A DNA stretch of 34,741 nt from Ignavibacteriales bacterium (GTDB taxonomy: Bacteria; Bacteroidota; Ignavibacteria; UBA10030): contig JACPUH010000024.1 of the NCBI GenBank assembly GCA_016192345.1, forward strand, positions 1 through 34,741, given 5' to 3'. Under the pieces are notes generated by a model. It was not told where the DNA came from. It worked only from the letters and a program-made list of their open reading frames with translations, and did no database searches. Every line of letters begins with the position of its first letter. The first letter of the stretch is position 1. A program made the translations under genes and the position numbers. This document shows, piece after piece, positions 17,132 through 24,250 of the stretch.

Positions 17132-18231
17132 AGATCGAACGTATCACGCTTACCCATGTTCGCGTCCCCCTGGTTGAGCCGTTTAAGATCAGCAACGGTG
17201 AGGTCAGCGAGAAGGATGGGATCCTTGTCGGCGTTGCCAGCGAAGGTGTGGTGGGATGGGGCGAGGCATCCCCGATGTCCGGAGGATTTTACTCACTCGA
17301 CACCCCCGAGTCTGTATGGGATGACCTTGTGGGAAAGCTCATTCCGGGAATTCTTCGAAAAAGACCCAATTCGATTGGGGATGTCAATTCTCTCCTTGAT
17401 GGAACGGACGCAAGCCCGTTTGCAAAAGCCGGCCTCGAAACGGCATTCTGGGATCTTGAAGCTCAGAAATTGAATGAACCCCTCTTCCGAACGTTAGGGG
17501 GAACAACGGGAAGCATCGAGTCCGGGTTGGCGGTCGGGATCTATCCGACGGTCAACAAGCTCCTCTCGGCCATTGAGCGCTATTTGCGCGAGGGCTATAA
17601 GCGAGTCAAAATAAAAGTCCAGCCCGGTTGGGATATCGAGCCGCTGTTGGCGGTGCGGGGGGAGTTCGGGCGGATTCCGTTAATGGTCGATGCAAACTGT
17701 GCTTATACGCAGAAAGACTTGGACCATTTGAAGGCATTCGACGACTTTGAACTCTTGATGATCGAACAACCGCTCGCCAAGGAGGATCTTGAAGGGCATG
17801 CAACATTGCAAGCCATGGTCCAGACCCCGATTTGCCTGGATGAAAGCGCCAAAGATTCCGCGACCGTCCGCAAAGCCATCGACATGAAGAGTTGCCGGAT
17901 TGTCAACATCAAGATTCAGCGGGTTGGCGGGCTGATGCATGCGAAAGACATTCACGATCTGTGCGCTCAGGCTGGTGTTCCGGTCTGGGCGGGCACGATG
18001 CCGGAGCTGGGGATCGGCGGAGTGCAGACCGCGCATCTTGGGACACTTTCCAACTTCGCGTATCCGACGGATGTCGAGTCGTCCAGCCGATGGTTTGTCG
18101 ACGACATCATCGAACCGCTCATCGAAGTGAAGAACGGATTGATCACCATTCCTCCCGGTACAGGGAATTGTTACACGGTTTCCGAACCAAAGCTGAAACA
18201 ATACGAACTCCGGAAGCAATCGTTTCTGTGA
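17128..18231 (+). CDS. enolase superfamily, OSBS/N-acylamino-acid-racemase-like
   Basis: 367 residues with the muconate-lactonizing subgroup layout: N-terminal capping domain including WGEASPM (44-50), KIK at 161-163 as the first catalytic lysine pair, Asp-188 (VDAN), Glu-213 (IEQPL) and Asp-238/Glu-239 (LDES) as Mg ligands, Lys-262 (NIKIQRVGG) as the second catalytic lysine, and TMPELGIG (290-297), which matches the loop of o-succinylbenzoate synthases and N-succinylamino-acid racemases. These two activities often coexist. No other menaquinone genes are nearby, so racemase, epimerase or cycloisomerase chemistry on an acyl amino acid or sugar-derived acid is as likely as OSBS. It lacks the His of mandelate-racemase-type sugar-acid dehydratases. 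It is translationally coupled on both sides (ATGA with the FAH gene, GTGA with the GH3 gene). Confidence 0.87.
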   Translation: MKIERITLTHVRVPLVEPFKISNGEVSEKDGILVGVASEGVVGWGEASPMSGGFYSLDTPESVWDDLVGKLIPGILRKRPNSIGDVNSLLDGTDASPFAKAGLETAFWDLEAQKLNEPLFRTLGGTTGSIESGLAVGIYPTVNKLLSAIERYLREGYKRVKIKVQPGWDIEPLLAVRGEFGRIPLMVDANCAYTQKDLDHLKAFDDFELLMIEQPLAKEDLEGHATLQAMVQTPICLDESAKDSATVRKAIDMKSCRIVNIKIQRVGGLMHAKDIHDLCAQAGVPVWAGTMPELGIGGVQTAHLGTLSNFAYPTDVESSSRWFVDDIIEPLIEVKNGLITIPPGTGNCYTVSEPKLKQYELRKQSFL

Positions 18232-20045
18232 TACGGATCCTCCGAATAGTGAAGGTGCCAGAGCTCTTGAGATTCCCCTATTCATACATCATCATTCTTC
18301 TCCTGATCTCCATGTCTACCCGTGCTCAGAATACGAATTGGGTTGAGACAACCCTTTCCTCCATGTCGGTCGAAGAAAAGGTTGGGCAGCTTTTTATTGC
18401 CGATCTGATAGCGGTTTACTCCCATCAGGAAAGTGAGAACTTTCGTCTCGCCAAGGAGCGGGTGATCAAGTACCATGTGGGAGGGTTCGTGCTCGCCGGC
18501 GGGACCGTCTCCGACATCGCCCTCATGACGAACGTGCTACAAACACTTTCCCGAACGCCACTCCTCATTAATGCCGACCTTGAAGGAGGGCTCTGGTTTC
18601 TCCATCCGTACCGATGGGTCCGCGGGAGGGCCCCTGAATTGCCCCGGTACGTCAGCGGCGGGGGAACGGTGTTTCCGTCGGCGATGGGAATCGGAGCGAC
18701 CGGAGACCCAAAGCACGCATACGAGTTTGGACGCGTCACTGCCCGGGAATCGCGCGCCGTGGGAGTTCACTGGACCAACTCTCCCGTTGCGGATGTCAAC
18801 AACAATCCCAAAAATCCCATCATTAATACACGCTCCTTTGGAGAGAACCCGGCTCAGGTGGCCGCCATGGTGGAAGCATATGTGAAAGGTTTGCAGGATG
18901 GGAAGATGATGGCGACGCTCAAGCATTTCCCCGGCCATGGGGATACGGAAGAGGACACGCATATGAAGTTGCCGGTCCTCCCGTTCAATCGGGAACGACT
19001 TGAAGCGGTGGAATTGGTGCCGTTCAAGGCCGGTATTACGGCGGGGGCAAAAGCCGTCATGACCGCCCATCTCTCCCTTCCCCAACTTGATCAGGGGAAC
19101 CGTCCTGCAACACTCTCACCCGGCATTCTTACGGGTTTGCTGCGGAAAAGCCTTGATTTTCAGGGTATCGTGATCACCGATGGAATGACGATGCAAGGTG
19201 TGACCGACCATTATACCGCCGGGGAGGCTGCGGTGTTGGCCATCGAAGCCGGTGCCGATGTTGTGCTGGTCCCTTCGGATTTTCGTGAGGCGTACATAGG
19301 TGTTCTCTCCGCAGTCCAGTCGGAGAGGATCAGTATGATGCGTCTCGAGGAATCGGTCCGAAGGATTCTCGCCGCGAAATCGTGGGTGGGGTTGGATCGC
19401 AATCGTCTTGTCGATCTTCAGGGGATCTCCATGGAGGTCGCGGCTCCCGAGTCGGAGGCCCTGTCGACATCGGCATTTGAAGCCTCGGTGACTCTCCTGC
19501 GAAACAAAAAGAACGCGGTTCCCCTGAAGCCCGGGATGAAGGTGCACGTCGTGACGATCAGTGATGAACCGGACCGGCATGTTGGTGAAGCGTTACGGAC
19601 CGTTCTGCAGGAGCAGGATTCCAGCGCCCGGCTTTCACGCCTTTCGAACGACACGGGAAGTGAGGAAATTGCGCGTGTGCTCAAACAGCTCTCGTCCTCC
19701 GATATTGTAATCGTCGGGGTTTATCTTTCTGTTGGATCATGGAAGGGGGCGCTCGGATTTTCAAAGCAGATTCGGAATTTCCTGACAGCTCTCGGATCAA
19801 GGAGAAAACCAGTGGCGATGGTAACATTCGGGGATCCCTATGTGTTCGCCAAACTTCCTTCCACCGATATTATGATTGCAGCGTACTCCGGCTGGCGGAA
19901 ATCCGAAGAGGCTGTAGGAAATGTGTTGGTGGGTACCATCGGGACTACGGGGAAGCTTCCCGTGACCATCCCGGGCAAGTTTCAAGCCGGTGAGGGAATA
20001 CAACTTCAACCATCGGGTCGGGCCCCGGAGATACCATGGCATTGA
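18228..20045 (+). CDS. secreted GH3 glycosidase, NagZ-like signature
   Basis: The frame is open from 17892, but the GTG at 18228 overlaps the upstream stop (GTGA) and gives a 605-residue protein with a signal sequence (FPYSYIIILLLISMSTRAQ). The catalytic domain starts SMSVEEKVGQLF; KHFPGHGDTEEDTH (232-245) is the GH3 beta-N-acetylhexosaminidase signature containing the Asp-243/His-245 dyad used as acid/base in NagZ, and VITDGM places the nucleophile at Asp-318. A second alpha/beta-sandwich domain (about 410-600) follows, absent from short NagZ proteins such as the E. coli one. It should remove terminal beta-linked N-acetylhexosamine or glucose-type residues outside the cytoplasm. Its end overlaps the DHOD-like gene by 10 bases. 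The family is certain; N-acetylhexosaminide specificity is inferred from the dyad. Confidence 0.9.
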   Translation: MIRILRIVKVPELLRFPYSYIIILLLISMSTRAQNTNWVETTLSSMSVEEKVGQLFIADLIAVYSHQESENFRLAKERVIKYHVGGFVLAGGTVSDIALMTNVLQTLSRTPLLINADLEGGLWFLHPYRWVRGRAPELPRYVSGGGTVFPSAMGIGATGDPKHAYEFGRVTARESRAVGVHWTNSPVADVNNNPKNPIINTRSFGENPAQVAAMVEAYVKGLQDGKMMATLKHFPGHGDTEEDTHMKLPVLPFNRERLEAVELVPFKAGITAGAKAVMTAHLSLPQLDQGNRPATLSPGILTGLLRKSLDFQGIVITDGMTMQGVTDHYTAGEAAVLAIEAGADVVLVPSDFREAYIGVLSAVQSERISMMRLEESVRRILAAKSWVGLDRNRLVDLQGISMEVAAPESEALSTSAFEASVTLLRNKKNAVPLKPGMKVHVVTISDEPDRHVGEALRTVLQEQDSSARLSRLSNDTGSEEIARVLKQLSSSDIVIVGVYLSVGSWKGALGFSKQIRNFLTALGSRRKPVAMVTFGDPYVFAKLPSTDIMIAAYSGWRKSEEAVGNVLVGTIGTTGKLPVTIPGKFQAGEGIQLQPSGRAPEIPWH

Positions 20046-21067
20046 CAACGACGTTCCTCGGTCTGAAGCTTCAAAGCCCGCTGCTGGTTGCATCGGGACC
20101 CGCGAGCCATGATGTGAACCAGGTCAGGCTTGCGGAGGAGCAGCACATGGGAGCCATTGTGCTCAAGACGGTCTGTTCGGATAAGTACGACCATATGCGG
20201 TACTGGCCGCGTCCGCGCTACAAACTTCTCGACTGGGATAAACAAATTGGTGGCCGCTCCAAATACTTTACCCTCTATTCGTACGAACAGGGGTACAGCG
20301 GCACGTTGAAGGATTACTGGGAGTTTATCAAGGCATGCAAAGATCATGCAACAGTTCCGATCGTCGGCAGCGTTTTTGCCGATGTTGCCGAAGACTGGAA
20401 AGAACTTGCACTCAAATGCCAGGAGAACGGAGCCGATGCCGTGGAGCTTGATATCTCCTCACCTCATCGGCCGGGAAGCCTCGATTTCGAGACGACGTTC
20501 ATTGCAGCTATCAACACCGTGGTAAAAGCCCTTCGCGTGCCGGTGCTCGTGAAACTTGCCGCGGGTCCGGATGTGCTGCAGCAATGCAAGGCTGCGGAAA
20601 AGTGCGGTGCGTCGGCCGTGACCCTCTGCAATCGTATTCGCGGATTCGATGTCGATATCGAGACGCAACAACCGATCCTGCATGGATACTACGCCGGTGT
20701 CGGGGGACCGTGGGCGAAATACTATACGTTTCGGCATGTGGCAGAAGCGGCTCAATCCATCAGGATCCCGATCAGTGCGACCGGTGGAGCGACAACCGCC
20801 GAGGACGTCATCAAGTACATTTTATTGGGAGCCAGCACCGTCCAGATTCTTTCGGTGATTATGGTCAACGGCTGGGAGTCGGTTTCCCAGATTCACCACG
20901 ATCTTAAGGGGTATATGCAGCAGAAGGGGATCCACTCTTTAGAAGAGATTCGGGGAAAAGCCCTTCAAGTCATGACCTCGCCGGAAGACATCATTCGATG
21001 GTCCGGGGAACCGAAGACCGGCGCACGAAATCTCTGGAAACCGGTGGAAGGTCATGGCCGCTCATAA
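20036..21067 (+). CDS. dihydroorotate dehydrogenase / PreA-like FMN protein
   Basis: 343 residues, a TIM-barrel flavoprotein of the DHOD superfamily. LQSPLLVASGPAS (12-24) opens the barrel, LKT (43-45) carries the FMN-contacting lysine, ELDISSPH (137-144) corresponds to the N-x-S-C-P-H region of PreA and DHOD, VLVKL (170-174) holds another flavin lysine, and ATGGATTAEDVIKYILLGAS (248-267) is the phosphate-binding end. The usual Cys of the SCPH segment is Ser here. The partner ferredoxin, which PreA carries as a C-terminal domain, is encoded by the next gene with a 14-base overlap. The enzyme should oxidise or reduce a heterocyclic or cyclic amide-like substrate using iron-sulfur electron transfer. 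No PreT-like flavin/NAD subunit is present. The start overlaps the GH3 stop by 10 bases. The family is firm; the substrate is unknown. Confidence 0.83.
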   Translation: MALTTTFLGLKLQSPLLVASGPASHDVNQVRLAEEQHMGAIVLKTVCSDKYDHMRYWPRPRYKLLDWDKQIGGRSKYFTLYSYEQGYSGTLKDYWEFIKACKDHATVPIVGSVFADVAEDWKELALKCQENGADAVELDISSPHRPGSLDFETTFIAAINTVVKALRVPVLVKLAAGPDVLQQCKAAEKCGASAVTLCNRIRGFDVDIETQQPILHGYYAGVGGPWAKYYTFRHVAEAAQSIRIPISATGGATTAEDVIKYILLGASTVQILSVIMVNGWESVSQIHHDLKGYMQQKGIHSLEEIRGKALQVMTSPEDIIRWSGEPKTGARNLWKPVEGHGRS

Positions 21068-21383
21068 CTCCAAATATCCCGGTCTCGACCCGATTCCGCC
21101 GCCGTTCGGCAAGGAATTTCCGCCGGTGGCGCTTATCGTCGAGGAGAAATGCATCGCGTGCGATCGTTGTCCCCCCGTCTGTTTCTTCGATGCGCTGGTG
21201 ATGGAGGATCGCCCCGATCACAAATACCATCGCACAGCGGTGGTGATCCGGGAAAACTGCACCGGCTGCGGATTGTGCTTCGAAGCTTGCCCCGTGGAGG
21301 CGATTATCTGGGTTCCCGATACGGAGGACACAAAGCCCAAAACCCGGCCGGGTGATTCCACGGTGAAGGACGCCGACGTATGA
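21054..21383 (+). CDS. 2[4Fe-4S] ferredoxin-like protein
   Basis: 109 residues with two complete CxxCxxCxxxC clusters: Cys-33, -36, -39, -43 (CIACDRCPPVC) and Cys-69, -72, -75, -79 (CTGCGLCFEAC), the second followed by PVEAI as usual. It should carry two [4Fe-4S] centres in the cytoplasm. The 14-base overlap with the upstream DHOD/PreA-like gene and the ATGA overlap with the downstream cyclase-family gene indicate that it serves as the electron-transfer subunit of the flavoprotein. In E. coli PreA and mammalian dihydropyrimidine dehydrogenase the equivalent ferredoxin domain is fused to the DHOD barrel; here it is split off. The N-terminal 25 residues and the acidic C-terminal tail are extra and without recognisable motif. 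Confidence 0.92.
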   Translation: MAAHNSKYPGLDPIPPPFGKEFPPVALIVEEKCIACDRCPPVCFFDALVMEDRPDHKYHRTAVVIRENCTGCGLCFEACPVEAIIWVPDTEDTKPKTRPGDSTVKDADV

Positions 21384-21997
21384 AAGTCATTGACCTGACG
21401 CATCCTCTGTCGGACGCCCTCCCGGTGTACTTTCCCTGGCATCCGAAAACAGAGTTGACGAAAACCGCGAACTACCAGGAGCATCGTTGTGAAGTGACGC
21501 GGCTCAGTGTCGGTACCCATACGGGAACACACATCGACGCGCCGAGCCATGTGTTCAAAGGGGCCCCCCGGATCGACCAATACAACCCGAACCTCTGGGT
21601 GAAGAATGCGCTGGTGCTGGACTTCACCCCCCGTGAACCGCGCAAAGAGATTACGAGAGTTGAGTTGGAGGCCAAACTCAAGCAAAAAGGATTTGGCGTG
21701 GTGATCAAAACGGGGTGGGATGTTCACTTCGGGAAAGAAGATTACTACAAAACCTATCCCCCGCTTTCCACAGAAGGAGCGGAGTTCCTTGTCGAGATGG
21801 AGGTTCCCCTTCTGGCAGCCGATACGCCGTACACGCTCGAGGTCCACTACATTTGTTTGAAAAAGGGGATTCCGCTCGTCACCAACATTAACAACTCATC
21901 CCAGCTTCAGGAGGGGATGATCAAGCTGATCGCTGCACCATTGCTCATCAAGGACGGCGATGGTGCTCCGGCACGCGTCCTTGCGGTTCTTGAATAG
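21380..21997 (+). CDS. cyclase-family (kynurenine formamidase-like) metallohydrolase
   Basis: 205 residues. The family motif GTHTGTHIDAPSH (45-57) supplies the metal ligands His-47, His-51, Asp-53 and the nearby His-57, following the opening IDLTHPLSDALPVY. This is the PF04199 fold shared by kynurenine formamidase, isatin hydrolase and some polyketide cyclases; members hydrolyse amides, lactams or lactones using divalent metal. Directly after a DHOD-like protein and ferredoxin with an ATGA overlap, it would hydrolyse a ring or formyl-type product of the redox step. No tryptophan-degradation genes are nearby, so kynurenine formamidase itself is unlikely. A role as a sugar-acid lactonase is also conceivable. 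The fold and metal site are well supported; the substrate is not. Confidence 0.9.
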   Translation: MKVIDLTHPLSDALPVYFPWHPKTELTKTANYQEHRCEVTRLSVGTHTGTHIDAPSHVFKGAPRIDQYNPNLWVKNALVLDFTPREPRKEITRVELEAKLKQKGFGVVIKTGWDVHFGKEDYYKTYPPLSTEGAEFLVEMEVPLLAADTPYTLEVHYICLKKGIPLVTNINNSSQLQEGMIKLIAAPLLIKDGDGAPARVLAVLE

Positions 21998-22124
21998 TTC
22001 GTGGGGAACGCCATGATCGAGGGGAGACCGCGGTTGAAGAACCGAAAATGCCTCTCCAGACAATTCCAACCATCCGTCAGTACCGAAACCCGCCAAGGCG
22101 CGGGAAGCATGTGAGCCGAAGAAT

Positions 22125-23251
22125 ATGATGGAACCGGTTGTAAAGCTTCTTGCAGACCTTGTCGCCATCCCCAGCATGAACCCGATGGGGCGTGCGCGAT
22201 CCGGTCAGGAATACTCCGAGCTGGCGCTCGCAGAGTTTCTGACCGCATTTCTCAGGAAGCAGGGGATCGATGTTCAACTCCAGTTCGTCGCACCCGGCCG
22301 GCCGAACGTCCTCGGGTATATCGATGCGCGCGCATCGAAAACCTTCTGTTGGAAGCACACCTTGATACAGTGCATGCGGACAACATGGCTGTCGAACCGT
22401 TCCAGCCCACTATCCGGGATGGAAAACTGTACGGTCGGGGTTCCTGCGATACCAAGGGATCGATGGCCTCCTTCCTCCAGGCAGTCCTCAACGGACTTCA
22501 GGCAGGTTCGCTGAAACAGAACGTCGTTCTTCTTTTTGTGTCGGATGAGGAATACCGCTTCACTGGAGCGAAGTATGCTGCCGCGCAAGGGTTGAAGGCT
22601 GATGCGGGGATTGCCGGTGAGCCGACCCAATTACGGATTGTGCGCACCCATAAAGGAGTCACGCGATGGAAAGTCCGAACCCGCGGCGTCGCGGCTCATT
22701 CCGCGTACCCCGGGCGCGGAAATAATGCCATTTATACAATGGCAAAGGTGGTTTCCCGCCTGGAGGAATATGCGGGGAGGTTGTTGCAGCAGGCTCCGCA
22801 TCCGGTGCTCGGAACGCCAACCATGAGTGTTGGAGTAATTGAAGGAGGTCAAGCCGTTAATATTGTGCCTGATCGTTGCTGGATTGAGATCGATCGCCGC
22901 TCCCTGCCGGGCGAAACGGTTCTTGCCATTCTGGAACCCGTTCGGTCGCTCCTGCATGACATACCCAATTGGGAATTTGACGAGCCACATCTCTCCGTCG
23001 CCGGCATGGATATCTCGGAGGATGCGGCTATCGTTAAACAGCTTTCGGCCTCAATCAAACAGGTTCAAGGAGGAAGTATTGTTGAATCGGCCCAGTATGC
23101 CACTGATGCGGGGATCTATACCGCCGCCGGCATCCCCACCGTGGTTTTCGGTCCAGGCGATATCGCTCAAGCGCATACGGATTCCGAGTTCATCGAATTG
23201 AAACAATTGGAACAGGCGGTTCATATTGTGGAACGGTTCTTAACGCAGTGA
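22125..23251 (+). pseudogene. M20-family metallohydrolase interrupted by a one-base frameshift
   Basis: The N-terminal part (22125 to about 22346) reads in one frame through NVLGYIDARASKTF; the rest reads in the -1 frame from about 22346 as LLEAHLDTVHAD to the stop at 23251. Together they make a complete protein of about 375 residues with the M20 motifs AHLDTVHAD, GRGSCDTKG, SDEEYRFTG, GEPTQL and AHSAYPGRGNNA in correct order, the last in the dimerisation domain. One missing C in ACCTTCTGTTGG near 22346 would restore the frame. No slippery heptamer is visible. The downstream frame alone has no good start and would lack the N-terminus. M20 enzymes of the ArgE/DapE/carbamoylase type hydrolyse acyl amino acids, N-carbamoyl or ureido groups with two zinc ions. 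The GTGA overlap with the ROK gene suggests an otherwise intact operon, so a sequencing error is as likely as real inactivation. Confidence 0.82.
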
Positions 23252-24177
23252 TCCTGGGATTGGACATCGGTGGCACGAAGACAGCGGTCGTGCTGGGGAC
23301 GCGGGAGGGCGCCATCCGCCTGCGAAAAGAATTTGCAACGGCACCACAGCACGGATTTCAAAAGACCTTTGCCGAGCTTACGGCGGTTGCCCGGGGGGTG
23401 CTCGACGGCGCCCCGGAACCTGTGGAAGCGATCAGTGTTTCCATCGGAGGTCCCCTTGATGTCGACCATGGCATCATCTACTCGCCGCCGAACCTGCCGG
23501 GGTGGAATGCCATCCCGTTGAAGAAGATGTTGACGGAAGCGTTTTCACGTCCGGTGTATGTTGAGCATGACGGCAACGCGGGAGCTTTGGCGGAGTGGTA
23601 TTTCGGGGCTGGAAAAGGATTCTCCCACATCGTGTTCATCACGATGGGGACAGGCTTTGGGGCCGGGATGATTCTGAATGGCCGGCTCTACAGGGGCGCG
23701 AACGATTTGGCGGGTGAGATCGGGCATATTCGCATCGCAGAAAACGGGCCGCTCTGTTATGGGAAGGCGGGTTCGCTGGAAGGGTTTGGAAGCGGCACCG
23801 GCATCGCCAGACTTGCCCATCACCTTTTCCCTGGAATGTGGAATGACTCTGCAACCGCTGCGGAGGTGTACCGTTCGTGGCAGAGTGGGTCCCACGAAGC
23901 GCGTCAGGTCTTTGAACAGGCGGGATTCCGTCTCGGTCGCGGTCTTGCACTCTTAATCGATATGCTAAACCCGCAACGGATTATCCTGGGAGGACTCGGC
24001 ATGCGTATTCACGACGCCCTGCTTCCCTTTGCACAGACCGTTATTCAAGACGAAGCCCTTCCCGAAGCTGTCCGGGTGTGTGAAATCGTTCCCGCCGGTC
24101 TTGGAGAATCCATTGGGGATGTCGCTTCTCTGTGCGCGGCACTGGACCAGGGAGAATTCACGGGGCATTCCCGGTAA
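23248..24177 (+). CDS. ROK-family sugar kinase, zinc motif degenerate
   Basis: 309 residues from a GTG overlapping the M20 stop. LGLDIGGTKTA (3-13) is the ATP phosphate loop; EHDGNAGALAE (106-116) includes the catalytic Asp-108; TMGTGFGAG (132-140) is the second phosphate loop; GEIGH (156-160) contributes sugar contacts Glu-157 and His-160. The zinc-binding motif normally CxCGxxGCxE is here GPLCYGKAGSLE (167-178), keeping only Cys-170, so structural zinc is probably lost. ROK kinases phosphorylate glucose, mannose, fructose, N-acetylglucosamine or N-acetylmannosamine at O6 in the cytoplasm. With GH38, ManA and GH3 in the same run, mannose or N-acetylhexosamine are the likely substrates. A regulator function is excluded by the absence of an N-terminal helix-turn-helix. 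Confidence 0.88.
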   Translation: MILGLDIGGTKTAVVLGTREGAIRLRKEFATAPQHGFQKTFAELTAVARGVLDGAPEPVEAISVSIGGPLDVDHGIIYSPPNLPGWNAIPLKKMLTEAFSRPVYVEHDGNAGALAEWYFGAGKGFSHIVFITMGTGFGAGMILNGRLYRGANDLAGEIGHIRIAENGPLCYGKAGSLEGFGSGTGIARLAHHLFPGMWNDSATAAEVYRSWQSGSHEARQVFEQAGFRLGRGLALLIDMLNPQRIILGGLGMRIHDALLPFAQTVIQDEALPEAVRVCEIVPAGLGESIGDVASLCAALDQGEFTGHSR

Positions 24178-24250
24178 AGCACATTAACAAGTCACAGTGT
24201 ACAAATCAACCCAATAACGATCGATCCGACTCAACAAAGGAAACAGGAAG

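Noticed and set aside
17892..18227. N-terminal extension of the GH3 protein
   Set aside because: These codons overlap the enolase-superfamily gene in another frame and are unlike GH3; the GTG at 18228 gives a signal sequence and GTGA overlap.
22340..22352. Programmed -1 ribosomal frameshift in the M20 gene
   Set aside because: No slippery heptamer of the X-XXY-YYZ type or clear downstream stem is visible at the frame junction; a missing base explains it more simply.
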